Notes: generated from the letters alone by a model not told the origin. DNA of 64,000 nt from Hypomesus transpacificus (GCF_021917145.1 NC_061062.1:6105847-6169846); one strand, 5' to 3'. Positions 32,701-53,222 are shown, numbered from the stretch's first letter. Numbers and translations: made by a program.

Positions 32701-35700
32701 TTTGTCCTGTATGAACTGTCAAGTGTATAATGTGTGTTGAGATATCTTAGTGGGCGTGGCCTAGACGTTTACTGTCTTCTGTGTGTATCTGACCTTTCCT
32801 CCCAGGGTTAGTCTGTAGACTTGTAAGGGCAGATCTACGCTGCAATCCTAGCTCGTCGCCTGTAAGTCCCAAACAACCAGCTGGAAACGGAGCCATCTGC
32901 AGTTGCTCATTCCATCAGAGAGGCAGACTTGATTTTGTGTGTTTGTTTTTTTTTGTCGTCGTCAAACGTATAATGCCATTTATTGAGTGTTAGCACAGTT
33001 TGACATTGAAACTAGAACTAGTTCCTTGTCAGTGCTGTGTAAATGCAGCCGTTTCAGCGTGTCCTGGCTGTGCTGGGCCCCCTGCAGCAGGGCAGGCTGT
33101 GTGCAGCAGGCCGGGACTCTGGCAGCCTCACCTCCACCGTCTCAGTGCTAATGGATAAAACCCATGGGGCCAGGTTATGTCATTCTCTAAGTAGGGCCTA
33201 ATGCCATGTGAAGCTTACACTTGCTATAATTCATTTGGCAACCTTAGTTAAGGAGAGATCAGGAATTTGAATGGCTCCCAAAATATAAACTACAAATAAA
33301 TCGGAACCTTTTGTCCCCTGAGGCTAAAGTTAGACCAGTAAAGGGACTATAATGTATAATGTATAATGTATAATGTAATAATGTACAACAAATGTTGTAC
33401 CCTGGGGCGCCAGTTTGCGCGGTGCCTCCTTTGCAAACCTGTGATCAAACCAGAGCCTCTCTTGAGTCACGGCTCTGACCAGTCAGTATCTACTCAGACC
33501 TGTTCAGGCAGCAGCAGCCCTCTGGGGACACATCCGGCTGTCCAGGACGACAGTACTCGGGGCTGCGCTCCCTCGCTGGCCCTCCCAGGACACTGAGTGT
33601 CGGCAGTATGTGAGCATGTCTGGCCGCAGGGGACAAACCTCCAGATACATCACGTGTTTTTGTGTGTCTTGCTCTGCATGTTGACTGGCTGGATGGGGGA
33701 GCTCTCCTCGTGAGGTCCCAGGGTCACTCAGCGGTGTCCCCCCTCTTCCTTCCTGTTGGGTCCCCGCAGAAGCTGGAGGAGGAGAAGGGCAAGAAGGAGA
33801 AGGAGCGCCAGGAGATCGAGAAGGAGAGGCGGGAGAGGGACAAGGAGAGGGAGCGCGAGAGGGAGCGCCGCGACCGCGAGAGGGAGAAGGAGCGCGAGAA
33901 GGAGCGCGAGAAGGACAAGGAGCGCGAGAGGGACCGCGACCGGGAGCGCGAGAGGGAGCGCGAGAGGACGAAGGAGCGCGAGAGGGAGCGCGACCGGGAG
34001 AGGAGCCGCGACGTCAGCGAGGGCCGCAGTCGCTCCAGGTGGGTGCCGTCCCCCGGGTGGGGCCGCCGCGCCGAGACGTTCTCCCCGGCGCGTGCCTTTT
34101 GAACCCTTGGTTGGAACTCCAAAACGAGGACATTCCTTCCCTCTGCGCTTACACCCTATACACCCCCCCCCCCCCTCCCGTGACTTCTAAACACCTGATA
34201 GCCTGCCGTGGAGGAAAGCACGCGCCGCCGAATGAGGCCCGCTCGGGCTGCTGCACGCCCGGTGACCGTGACACTCTTGTTTTGCGTCCGGCAGGGAGCG
34301 GAGCCGAGACGAGAAGAAGCGCGAGGAGGATGAGGAGGACGTGTACGAGCGGCGCCGGCTGGAGCGGAGGCTGAGGGACAAGGAGGCAGCCTACCAGGAG
34401 GTAGCCCCCTTCACCTGCTGGAGTCACCTGCTGGAGTCAGCCTCGGATAGCCGAGTGGGGGGAGGGGGGGGGGGGGGTTGGGGGCTGTGTGTGTGTGAGG
34501 GGAGGGGGGGGTTAGTGTGTGCGTGCGTGCTTGTGAAGGGGGGGGGGGGGGCGGAGGTGTACGTGTGAATGGGGGTTTATGTGTGCACATGGAGGGGGGG
34601 GGGAGGAGGTGTGTGTGTGCAGGAGTGTGATATATACATGGCATGCTGCTGTCGTGAGAGGTGGTTGTTGATGTGGGGTTCTCCACACAGCGTCTGAAGA
34701 ACTGGGAGATCAGGGAGCGGAAGAAGGCTCGGGACTACAGCAAAGACGCAGAGAGGGAGGGGGAGAGGCGCCGCGACATGGTAAATGAGACGCGACATGA
34801 TCCAGCAGGATACATACTGTATACATGACTCCTCCTTTTTCCACCTGTAACTGGAGGTCACTTGTCTAAAGACGTGTGTGTGTCAATGTGTATATATAAT
34901 AGTAATAATCATAATAATAATATACATATGGTAAACAGTAGATTCTATATCCATCTGTTAAGTGTAGCTCATCTTATCTCTGCGTACAAGCTGGTCTTCA
35001 TCCTGGGTTTCTCATCAGACAAAAGAAGCCAAGCGTCTGAAAGAGTTCCTGGAAGACTACGACGACGACAGAGACGACCCCAAATACTACAGGTGAGGCC
35101 TTCCGGTTCTGGGAGACCCCTGTTGCCATGGCAACCGCTCTGCCGGCGCCGCAGAGCGGTGGGTTGGGTGGGGGCGTGTGCCGGTGCCTGACGTTCGGGT
35201 TGTGCTCCCTCGTTCCGCCACCAGGGGCAGCGCGCTGCAGAAGAGGCTGCGCGACCGCGAGAAGGAGACGGAGCTGGACGAGCGAGACAGGAAGCGGGAG
35301 AGAGAGGAGATGGAGGAGATCAGACAGAGGCTCCTGGCCGAGGGCCACCCAGACCCCGACGCCGAGCTGCAGAGGGTGAGACCACCCGGCGCTCCTTCAG
35401 CAGGAGGGCTGCATTTGCTCATTCAGCTGGCTTAGCATTTAGCCTTTAGCAGACGCTTTGGGTCCATGAACCAGGGGAGGGGGGGAGGGGAGGGGTTGAA
35501 CCTGGGCCCTGTTGATCTGAAGTGTGGGCCCCTCTGTAGCTATGTTCATGTGCTGTGTGCAGATGGAGGAGGAAGCAGAGCGGCGGCGGAGGCCCCCGGT
35601 AAAGCTGGAGCCGGAGGAGCCCCCCCAGGAGAAGCCGCCCCGGGACCAGCGCAGGCCCCCTGCCCGGGCTCCCGAGCCCCCCGCCCGCACGCCCAAGCCC

Positions 35701-36680
35701 CGCACAGAGCAGGACCACGACCAGGACCAGGACCAGGACCAGGACGAGGGCGAGGAGGACGACTACCACGAGGCGGAGGACGCGGACGAGCCCAAGCCAC
35801 ACCTCAAACCCACCCTCCGGCCAATCACAGCGGCCCCCTCGGTGTCCTCGGGCAGTGGGGGCGCCACCCCCAACACGCCCGGCAATGAGTCGCCCTGCGG
35901 CATCATCATCCCTCACGAGAACTCTCCAGAAGCCCCGCCCGCTGAGGAACACAGGCCCAAGATAGGCCTCAGCCTCAAACTGGGTGAGGCACAAGACTTA
36001 CTGGTGGCAGATATTATTATTATTATTATATACCAATGCAGTCATAGTTGACACAATTTTGGGATGCATTGCTATCAGTCAGATTTACGGGTAAATGTTG
36101 TGGATATATACTCACACATACTTACAGGATATAACCATAAACAAATAAAATATACGGATGTGCATGTCAGTAGGTAAAAAAACATTGTCAATGCTATCAT
36201 TTTGTGGTTTACAAGGTAGAAGCACACAGTATCGACCGAGACACATAATTAAGATTTAGGATTTTATATACGTGTGTGTGTACGATTTATACCAGTCAAC
36301 GTTTGTGCTCGTGAATTGTGAACGCCGAGTTTGATTTATCCTCCTCCGCTCTACCGCCGTTCCTGGCGCCCAGGTGCGTCCGGCAGTCCCAACCAGCCCA
36401 ACGTGGCCAAGCGCAAGAAGCTGGCGCCGGTCGACAGCGTCTTCAACAAGTTCGAGGACGAGGAGACGGACGAGCAGCCGCGCAGGAGGAAGCTGGTGCC
36501 GCTGGACTACGGCGACGACGACAAGAGCCTGGGCCTGGACGGGGCGGAGATGCCCGGGGCCAAGGGCAGCGCCAACACGGAGGAGAAACGCAAGCACATC
36601 AAAAGCCTGATCGAGAAGATCCCCACGGCCAAACCGGAGCTCTTCACCTACCCCCTGGACTGGACCATGGTCGACTCGGT

Positions 36681-36713
<33 letters not shown>

Positions 36714-38063
36714 CGTCGGTGAAACTGGCCGCAGCTCTACTTAAGCATTCTCCGTTTAGTTAATACTCTGATTTCAATCTTAATTTGAAATGTTTCCCCC
36801 CCAAAAAAAACTAAAACTTTGGAACGATCCTTTATGTCCACAGACTCTGATGGATCGTCGCATTAAGCCCTGGATCAATAAGAAGATCATCGAGTACATC
36901 GGAGAGGAGGAAGCAACGCTGGTTGACTTTGTCTGTTCAAAGGTTAGTTAGCGGTTATCCATCTAAACCTGGTTAGGTTAACCTTAGTTAGCGGTTATCC
37001 CTCTAAACCTGGTTAGGTTAACCTTTACAATGAATACACATCGCCATTGTTGTTAGTGTTTTCGTTTGAACCTCTTCCACAATGACTAAGTATTTATTTG
37101 AGAGATCCTGTTGTTGGAGAAACTCAAGTCAAGTCCATTTTATTTATCCCACTAGGGGGAAATGTGTTTGTAGACAGGTATTAAAACGCATTCAATCCAT
37201 CATAAATACTACATGAACAGCACACCTGACACCACACAGAGACAACAACACAATACAGTACAAGGATCGCTTCATGTTGAAACCCAGAAATAGGTGCCGT
37301 ACATTTATGCAAATGTAGCCTCCCAATAGCAAAACAAACAAGAGTTCCCAAATCTTCTTGTTCAGTGGGTGGAAACTCTATACCTTCCTGAAGGCAAGAG
37401 CTCAAACTCCTCCTTCAGGGGAAGGTCAGCACAAGCCACTATGGCCTGGGTCTTCCTTGTGACCTGCCTCACATAAAGCTCAGAGAACTGGACTTGGTTT
37501 ACCCCAATGACTTTACTGGCCACTCACACAAGCCGATCGAGCCTGTTTACTTATTAGCCAGATTCCGATTCCCAAACCATAACACAAACACAAAATGTCA
37601 ACACCGACTGAATAAAAGTTCTATAAAACAGCATCATTATTTCGGTGCACACTTTAAGAGTTCATTTTTCTCCGGAAATAGACGTTACTGTACCTTCCTA
37701 GAAATGGCATCTGTGTTGGTCTCGTGTAACATGCTGTCATGGTGTTTAACGTGTCCTCTCTGTACAGGTGATGGCTCACAGTACACCCCAGGGGATTCTG
37801 GATGACGTTGCCATGGTGAGCTCTCAGCCTTGGGTCTTTAGCTTGGTTGTCAAGTTTGTCATCACATTGACATCGTTGCTCTGACCTTAAAGTTGGTTTA
37901 TACAAACCAACGTTTCATCCTTGTAGATCCTGTCTCCTCTCTAAATGGCCGTGTCCTCTCCCCCGCACAGGTTCTGGACGAGGAAGCGGAGGTCTTCATC
38001 GTCAAAATGTGGAGGTTGTTGATATATGAAACCGAAGCAAAGAAGATTGGACTGGTGAAATGA
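28759..38063 (+). CDS. rbm25: rbm25, RNA-binding motif protein 25 (splicing regulator)
   Basis: U1-snRNP-associated splicing factor of nuclear speckles, homologous to yeast Snu71, that regulates alternative splicing (family knowledge). Coding exons: 28759-28864, 29097-29146, 29233-29409, 29554-29611, 29867-30027, 30186-30383, 30794-30877, 33770-34038, 34295-34400, 34691-34780, 35019-35092, 35225-35375, 35563-35983, 36374-36678, 36844-36942, 37768-37815, 37971-38063 (TGA); 829 aa, against 843 in human. Order: Pro-rich N-terminus; RRM (RNP2 TVFVGNI, RNP1-like KLQAFGFCEY); Arg/Glu-Arg/Asp tract in exon 33770-34038; acidic linker with a DQDQDQ repeat; C-terminal PWI domain from about 36640 (PWINKKIIEYIGEEEATLV). 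A human segment that I recall as FRRFPVAPLIPYPL is missing between exons 30186-30383 and 30794-30877. Polyadenylation signal: AATAAA at 38405. Confidence 0.97.
29727..29754. repeat. 28-nt poly-C run in rbm25 intron
   Basis: Uninterrupted C tract on the plus strand, 113 nt upstream of the acceptor at 29866. It is one of several homopolymer G/C runs of 17-31 nt in this gene. Confidence 0.9.
30416..30627. mobile_element. 212-bp palindromic hAT-type MITE in rbm25 intron
   Basis: The two halves are inverted copies: CAGGGTTCTCCAATCCTGGT on the left against ACCAGGATTAGAGAACCCAG on the right, with CTGCATGTTTTAGATGTTTC and its inverse further in. The 8-bp flanks GTGTAGGT (30408-30415 and 30628-30635) are a perfect target-site duplication, which with the CAG ends points to the hAT superfamily. 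It starts 33 nt after the donor of exon 30186-30383 and makes up half of the 410-nt intron. Confidence 0.93.
30878..33769 (+). other. rbm25: rbm25 large intron (2.9 kb)
   Basis: The longest rbm25 intron, just before the Arg/Glu-rich exon. It holds a 21-nt C-run (31971-31991), a 26-nt C-run (32335-32360), and an exon-like segment (32003-32133) described separately. Other short open frames are not supported by splice sites or homology. Confidence 0.7.
32003..32133 (+). other. rbm25: Candidate cassette / poison exon in rbm25 intron
   Basis: 131 nt with a strong acceptor (a C-run, then CGCGTCTGTCAG) and a strong donor (ATG/GTGAGTC). It is open in the frame inherited from the preceding exon (43 codons plus 2 nt). 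Because 131 is not a multiple of three, joining to the next exon (which starts AAG) gives TG+A, a stop codon exactly at the junction. This fits an NMD-inducing poison exon of the sort many splicing-factor genes use for autoregulation. It has not been observed; it is inferred from sequence only. Confidence 0.4.
33770..34038 (+). other. rbm25: Arg/Glu-Arg/Asp low-complexity exon of rbm25
   Basis: Nearly 90 residues dominated by ER, EK, RD and RE pairs (for example ERERERRDREREKEREKERE), encoded by GAG, CGC, AGG and AAG so that the plus strand is almost free of T. In human RBM25 this charged region directs nuclear-speckle localisation and protein contacts. Exons 34295-34400 and 34691-34780 extend the coiled-coil-like charged stretch. 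Confidence 0.85.
34457..34608. repeat. G-rich / GT-rich simple sequence in rbm25 intron
   Basis: Repeated runs of 7-14 G separated by GTGTGTG blocks fill most of the 290-nt intron 34401-34690. Confidence 0.85.
36683..36713 (+). repeat. rbm25: 31-nt poly-G run next to an rbm25 5' splice site
   Basis: The exon 36374-36678 ends TCG/GTGAG, and the G-run starts at the fifth nucleotide of the intron. Confidence 0.93.
36946..37025. repeat. 40-bp direct duplication at an rbm25 donor
   Basis: AGTTAGCGGTTATCC(A/C)TCTAAACCTGGTTAGGTTAACCTT occurs at 36946 and again at 36986. The first copy starts 3 nt inside the intron that follows exon 36844-36942. Confidence 0.9.
37120..37560. repeat. Probable interspersed repeat in rbm25 intron
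   Basis: It starts CAAGTCAAGTCCATTTTATTTAT-CCCACTAGGGGGAAATG, the kind of A/T-rich 'fill to TTTATTTATCCC' sequence found at ends of fish retroelements, and continues with non-coding sequence to GCCGATCGAGCCTG. No reverse transcriptase frame is visible. The class is uncertain. Confidence 0.4.
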
Positions 38064-39419
38064 AGAGGCACTACTGGAGGGAAAAGGACCGTTTTTTTTT
38101 CTCTGGCTCATTCTTTACTACTCTGACCTATCACACCACCCAGAACTCCCTTCTGATGGACCTTCCCCATTCCACCAGCAAGGAGCTGCTGCTGTGTACG
38201 TGTTTGCAAGAGAGACCGAATGTGAATGTTTGCTCAAGCTTGTTGCATGGTGTCAGTTTCGTTGGACTCGGGTCTTTGATTGAGGAGACGGTTGAGACAA
38301 AGCCAGTTGTGCGTTTTTACCCATTTCTGCTCCACTGTGTCAGACACATTCTGCTTTATTATTTAGTATTGTCAAGGTGGAAAAAACTATGTTGTGAACT
38401 AATGAATAAAAACCTTTTTAGAAAATGGTATGTTGTATTTTAACCTCTACTTACTAATTTACAAGTAAGGGCATGGCTTTATAATTATACAATTTATAGT
38501 TGTATGGTGTTGAAAAGAGATTTGGCCATATCCTAGTATGATAATTACGTATCCTGCCACCATGAAAACCATGGACGTTAACGTGGCATGGACAGTAGAG
38601 ATGGTGTAACGTTATGAAACTCTTGTGTACTCCGGGAAGACACCTGTTTTACTTCTAAACGATTCTATTGGTCCAAATCTACCAGCGCTGCCAACCCGTA
38701 CTACCGTGGGTTACAAACCAAGTTTACTCAATGTGTGTATACTTGGCTAACCGGAAGCACTTTTTTGTTCCCACGTCGAAAGAAATTATGGCTTGATGGC
38801 AGTGTGCAAACCTTACACGAAGAAAACAACGAAGTGGAAGCTTTAGCATGTTGATGTGTGGTAGGATAGGTATTTGCGACACGGCACTGTACGAACTACT
38901 TCTTATGTGAATGTCAACGTTAATGTTTAAAGTAGAGAAAAAACTTAAGTAGCGTCTTGCTAGTAGTGTATTTAGCTAACAAACTAGCATAGCTAGCGAC
39001 GTATGTGGGATATTAGCTTTATATCTACTGTATCTAGCTCACAAATACAGTCGTAGTTCGTTGCACATTGAAAGTAGAGGTGTGTGATTTCATACAATTG
39101 CTAACTAGACGCACAGCTAAATCACACCGTATTTGTTTAACTAGAAACTGTTTTATTGGATGCACTGCTGGCTGCAGGAAACATGGCTACAGGTATAGCT
39201 TCGTATTATCAGTCAACTATTGTTGTTTGCTAGCTAGTACTTGTGCTAGTCAGAGTACATATTCCGTTGGTGTTGTGTATTGACACAGTCTAGCTGGCTA
39301 GTTTCTGTGCTACACGTTAGCACACATAACTCATTCCAGTGGAACAGGGCAAACTAACATTAGCTAATAGCTAGCTAGCTAGGTAGGTGCTTTATCTAGC
39401 AGTCAGTCGTGGTGCAATC
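38064..39419. other. rbm25 3' UTR and slc39a9 upstream region
   Basis: rbm25 3' UTR likely ends shortly after AATAAA at 38405-38410. The remaining kilobase to the slc39a9 start codon is AT-rich, with many TAGCTAG tetranucleotide-like motifs (38985-39395). It must contain the slc39a9 promoter and 5' UTR. No coding exon is visible. Confidence 0.55.
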
Positions 39420-42010
39420 ATGGACGATTTCAGCTCAATCAGCCTGCTATCCCTCTCCATGTTGGTGGGATGTTATGTCGCTGGAACTATCCCCTTGGCT
39501 GTCAACTTTTCTGAGGTTAGTGAAGTAGCAAACACTGTGTTGTGAATGTTTCGGCCTAGTTGAAAATTCAAGCAATTAGATAATCAAGTAGCTAGTTTAA
39601 TATCTCGAAACCAATGTGATGTCAACAGTAGCACAACTTGCTTGCCAACACAAATGCAGTCAAGTATTCACAAATAATTGTTAACAGTCGGATTTACGAG
39701 TAACTGTATGCAAATACTGTGATCTCTAATATGAGGTCAAAGTTCATTTTGCCTATCGGTCAACTTTGACCTCAGTCTCACAGAAACCCAGTGTGTATGC
39801 ACACGTGATAGCTCCATGGTATATTCCGGACATCTAAACACAATCCCTTTACCTCCACCTTATACTCATGTTGGACCAAAAGTCCAGAAAACCTTGCACT
39901 CACCCAGTTACCCAAGGATAGTCCTGATCCACTTCCCTCAGAATATCCAGACAGCTCCAGCACGCTTCCTTCCATCTGACTCCTGAAGAGGACCCCCACT
40001 ACAGTGCTACAGTGAGCAGAGCTAACCCTGTCCTCTCCTTGCGGTGCAGGAGAAGCTGAAGCTGGTGACGGTGCTGGGAGCAGGGCTGCTGTGTGGCACG
40101 GCCCTGGCTGTCATCATCCCAGAGGGCGTCCATGCACTCTACCAGGAAGTCCTGGAAGGTCAGGCTCCGCCCTGTCATTGGTTGTGTCACTGCACGAGCC
40201 CCTCTCACTCTCAAATGTGTTCTGGTCGTACTCGTTTACACACGCGCGCACCTAAGGAGGTAGCAACAGCTCTGAGTCAGACTAAGGAAACGATAGACTT
40301 GTTTACGTCGTCTCCTCCGTACTTACTTTATTTACATTTAGTCATTTAGCAGTCATTTAACATTTAGCACTTTATTCATTATGACCACTTTGGATACTTG
40401 GAAGTGTCTGCTAACTGAAGAAAATGCCAACGTGGTTTCCCAGGTGTGCACCAAGCTCACAACCACCCCGAGGGGGTGGAGGTGTCGGAGGCGAAGGGGG
40501 AGGCGGACACGCCGGTGGGGGCCGGTGGGGAGCACGTCCACAGCCACGAGCACCTCCATGCCTGCATCGGGGTGTCTCTGGTGCTGGGCTTTGTCTTCAT
40601 GCTCCTGGTGGACCAGATCGGCAGCTCCCACGTCCACAGCAGCGAAGGTCTGTTTTGAGACTGGCCAGCCTCTACTGGTTTGGTCCTATTTTCTGCGTAC
40701 CTTCCCTAAGCGCTGTCTATTCACTTTGGATAAAACAAAATGTCAATCAGACACCTGACCTCAGTGTTGTTGGTGTCTTCTCCAGATCCTGAGTCTGGAA
40801 GAAATGGCAACTCTAAAATCACCACCACACTGGGGCTTGTGGTCCATGCAGCAGGTGGGTGGCATGCTCAGGAGATTCCTGCAGAGATGTAAGGATATGG
40901 CTTGCTGCTTCTTGGGATGGGTATAGCTCAGTGCTAGAGCATAAGGATGGGTATAGCACAGGAGTAGAGCTTTTGACTGGCGATCAAGAGGTTGCAGGTT
41001 CATATCCCCTGTACATTACTTGGGATAAAACTATCTAATATTATTGCTGCTGTATCTGCTTCTTCATCCTGAATGAAGTTGGTGTGGTATTAATGCTGCG
41101 TTACTGCGGTCTCTGCCAGTATGAAGTAATTAATGCTGCCCCCCCCCCCCCCCCCCCAGCTGACGGCGTGGCCCTCGGAGCGGCGGCCTCCACCTCCCAG
41201 ACCAGCGTTCAGCTCATCGTCTTTGTGGCCATAATGCTTCACAAGGTACCGGGAGTCCAGTCCTCATGTCTGACCTGACTAGGTGTAGCTCAGAGGTAGA
41301 GCGTTTAACTGCAGGTTAAGAGGTCACAGGTTCAAATCTCCCAGTACAACGCGATGGATAAACACAATATCATATCCGAGTCACCCAGCTCGTGTAACAG
41401 CACGTTCGATGGCAAATATCTCCTGTCCATCTTTCAGAATGCGTTTCTCCTTCCTCTCTGTCAGGCGCCGGCGGCGTTCGGACTGGTGTCCTTCCTGATG
41501 CACGCCGGCCTGGAGAGGAACCGCATCCGGAAACATCTCCTGGTCTTCGCCCTGGCCGCCCCGGTCCTCGCCATGCTCACCTTCCTGGGCCTGAGCCAGG
41601 TGAGTTCCCCCTGACTCCACCTGACCCCCCAAACCTCCACCTCTACCACCCACCCCTAAAGAACCTATGCGCCCACCTCCTGAAGCGGTTATGTGTGTGC
41701 GTGGTTCCAACAGGATTTCGATGCCCAGACACGTGGTTTTAACCCCCCCGTTTGTCCCGGGTTTCCCCCCCTGCAGAGCAGCAAGGAGGCGCTGTCCGAC
41801 GTGAACGCCACCGGCGTGGCCATGCTGTTCTCGGCCGGCACCTTCCTCTACGTGGCCACCGTACACGTCCTGCCCGAGGTGGGCGGCACCGGACACAGCC
41901 ACGCCCCCAATGGGGGGAACGGAGGGAAGGGGCTGAGCAAGGTGGAGGTGGGGGCGCTGGTGCTGGGCTGCCTCATCCCCCTGGTGCTGTCTGTGGGCCA
42001 CCAGCACTAG
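39420..42010 (+). CDS. slc39a9: slc39a9 (ZIP9), zinc transporter / androgen receptor
   Basis: ZIP-family (ZIP-I) multi-pass transporter that brings Zn2+ into the cytosol from the Golgi/cell exterior; in fish and mammals it is also reported as a membrane androgen receptor. Exons: 39420-39515, 40050-40158, 40444-40647, 40786-40854, 41160-41245, 41465-41599, 41777-42010 (TAG); 310 aa, against 307 in human. TM1 is at [21 protein letters not shown] His-rich cytosolic loop (HVHSHEHLH) follows TM3. The metal-binding core is [14 protein letters not shown] (TM4) and [19 protein letters not shown] (TM5). The protein ends LSVGHQH like its orthologues. Exon 5 (41160-41245) is preceded by an almost pure poly-C acceptor tract. 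Confidence 0.97.
40917..41035 (+). repeat. Short tRNA-derived SINE with doubled head, slc39a9 intron
   Basis: GATGGGTATAGCTCAGTGCTAG is followed by a second partial copy (GGATGGGTATAGCACAGGAG), then TTTTGACTGGCGATCAAGAGG, the B-box GTTGCAGGTTCATATCC and TTGGGATAAAACTATCT. Confidence 0.7.
41280..41365 (+). repeat. Short tRNA-derived SINE, slc39a9 intron
   Basis: GGTGTAGCTCAGAGGTAGAGC (A-box), GTTTAACTGCAGGTTAAGAGG, CACAGGTTCAAATCTC (B-box) and CGATGGATAAA form the best-preserved head of this family in the window. It could be mistaken for a tRNA gene, but the acceptor stem does not close. Confidence 0.75.
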
Positions 42011-50992
<8,982 letters not shown>

Positions 50993-51802
50993 CAGCGGAG
51001 GGAGGCAGGGAGGGCCTCCTGAACAGCCATGTTGTCCTGGATGGAGTTCTTAATTGAGTTGAGTCATCCTGAGTTGTCCTCCCCCACACTGTGATCGTAT
51101 TGTAGCTGACCGAAGTCATCTGAGATGAAGGTGAAAGACTCGTTCCAACCTTTTTTCATTCAGATCTATAATGAACATTCGGTTAATATTGGTGTATAGC
51201 CTAACAAGTAAGCAAATGGCCCATCTCCTGTAATGATGCTGGGAAGCAATGCTGGTAAAAATTATGTTCTATAAGCAGATCCCAAATGCAGTATATAAGT
51301 ATGTGGATTCAGCTATTAAATCATCGTTTACCACATTATAATCATGTTTCTTCCAAAGCCCTCCAGTATAACTATGAATGACCCTGTAGAGAACGGTTTG
51401 ATGCACGCAGTCTAGAAGAGAGGAAACAGGGCAACATCGAAAACATGTTTTCATTTATTTTCCTTGCATTTGATTGTATTTACACAGATTGTGTGGTTTT
51501 TACAGGGTTTCATCCATCCGTCCAAGTTGATGAAAATAACGAGTTTGCAGTAAATAAAAAAAATCTGATATGTCTTTGATATGAAACAGATGTAAAACCA
51601 CTCCACGGCTCAAAACCTTCACATTCTGACCCTAACAATGTAACACCACAACAGAAAGCAAAAGCAGGCATGTTACTACAATGTACACGTGGGAAAACAA
51701 CTCTGAGGAAAAAATGAAACGACATGTTTCAAGGGAATGACCTGAGGAACACATTATCCTTGTGCTGTCTAAACTACAAGCCTTGTTGTTGTTGCTGTTG
51801 AC

Positions 51803-52215
51803 GCTGGGTGGTTGGTGAGGCTGGGGTGGGCGGTGACGCTGGGGTGGGCGGTGACTGCTGGGGTGGTTGGTGAGCGCTGGGTTGGGCGGTGAGGCTGGGT
51901 GGGGCGGTGAGGCTGGGTGGGCTGTGAGGCTGGGTGGGGCGGTGAGGCTGGGTGGTTGGTGAGGCTGGGTGGGCTGTGAGGCTGGGTGGGCGGTGAGTGG
52001 AGCTGGGTGGGCGGTGAGGCCTGGGTGGTTGGTGAGGCTGGGTGGTTGGTGAGGCTGGGTGGGCTGTGAGGCTGGGTGGGGCGGTGAGGCTGGGTGGGCG
52101 GTGAGGCTGGGTGGGCTGTGAGGCTGGGGTGGGCGGTGAGAGCTGGGTGGGGCGGTGAGGCTGGGGTGGGCGGTGAGGCTGGGTGGTTGGTGAGGCTGGT
52201 GTGGTTGGTAAGGCT
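51803..52215. repeat. GC-skewed minisatellite, about 17-bp unit
   Basis: Degenerate units GAGGCTGGGTGGGCGGT or GAGGCTGGGTGGTTGGT repeated more than 20 times. The plus strand carries regularly spaced GGG triplets and almost no C-runs. Confidence 0.93.
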
Positions 52216-53039
52216 GGGTCCTCAAGGAGAACACTATGGGGCGGTAGGGAGGGTGAAGTGTTCTGAGGGGACAGTCCAGTGGTCTAAAGATCAGGGGAGA
52301 TGATGACACCACAATGTTCTCCTCCTCCAGGGTCCTGTGGCACACACACAAGCAGAAGACTCAACAAATGTACTTTGCCGTCGCTTTGTGATCTCTCACT
52401 GTAAATGTCTACTTGTTATCGTTAATAAAAACGCCATAAGCAAGCGGTGTGTGTGTGTGACTCGATAAGCGCGTAACCATGGCCTTGCTAGCAACTGGTT
52501 CCTGGTGTGAGCAACGTCCTCTCCTAAAGGCCTGGTCTCCTGTCCCTCAGCCTCTTTGAAGAACACAGTGACCACCTCAGAGTAAAAAGCCAGTGCAGCC
52601 TCATGCTGCCACGCTGGCTTAGCATCTTAGTATTCAGGTTAAAACGTTGACAGGTTTTATTTTCCGAGTTAAAAGGCCTTTCTCAGTCCTCTGGGTCCCA
52701 GAGAGAGACAGAAACAGGCCCTGGAACGCACAGCAAGCTTCAGAAGTGACTCTCTTACCCCATACACTTATCAATATAACACCATGACTCTGCTTTTCTC
52801 TTCCAATTACTGTTCTGTAAGATTTTGCTAGTGCTTTCCTCACCCTCCTCTTCTCTCCTTCTTTCCCTCCTGCTCTTCTCCCCTCCCCCCCCCCCCCCCC
52901 ACCCCCCATAGACAGGTCTCTCCAGTTCCCACGCATTCCAGCAGTCTCCGATCCTGCTTCACTCAGCTTCATCCCTGTTGCTGTCGCCATGGCAACTGTT
53001 ACATATGAGGGCAAAGCCTCTGTGTGGGGCATCTCTCTG

Positions 53040-53048
53040 TCTCTCTCT

Positions 53049-53085
<37 letters not shown>

Positions 53086-53140
53086 TCTCTCTCCCCCTCC
53101 CTCCCTCCCTCCCTCCCTCCCTCCCTCCCTCCCTCCCTCC

Positions 53141-53172
<32 letters not shown>

Positions 53173-53222
53173 TCTCCATCTCTCTCTCTCTCTCTCTCCC
53201 TATCTCTCCATCTCTCTCTCTT
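53040..53222. repeat. (CT)n / (CCCT)n microsatellite
   Basis: CT dinucleotides flank a block of about twelve CCCT tetranucleotides (53096-53143). Confidence 0.92.

Noticed and set aside
33756-34190. Arg/Ala-rich frame and an antisense Ser/Leu/Arg-rich frame over the rbm25 charged exon
   Set aside because: Out-of-frame and antisense readings of a highly repetitive GAG/CGC exon. The in-phase reading joins to neighbouring exons and matches RBM25.
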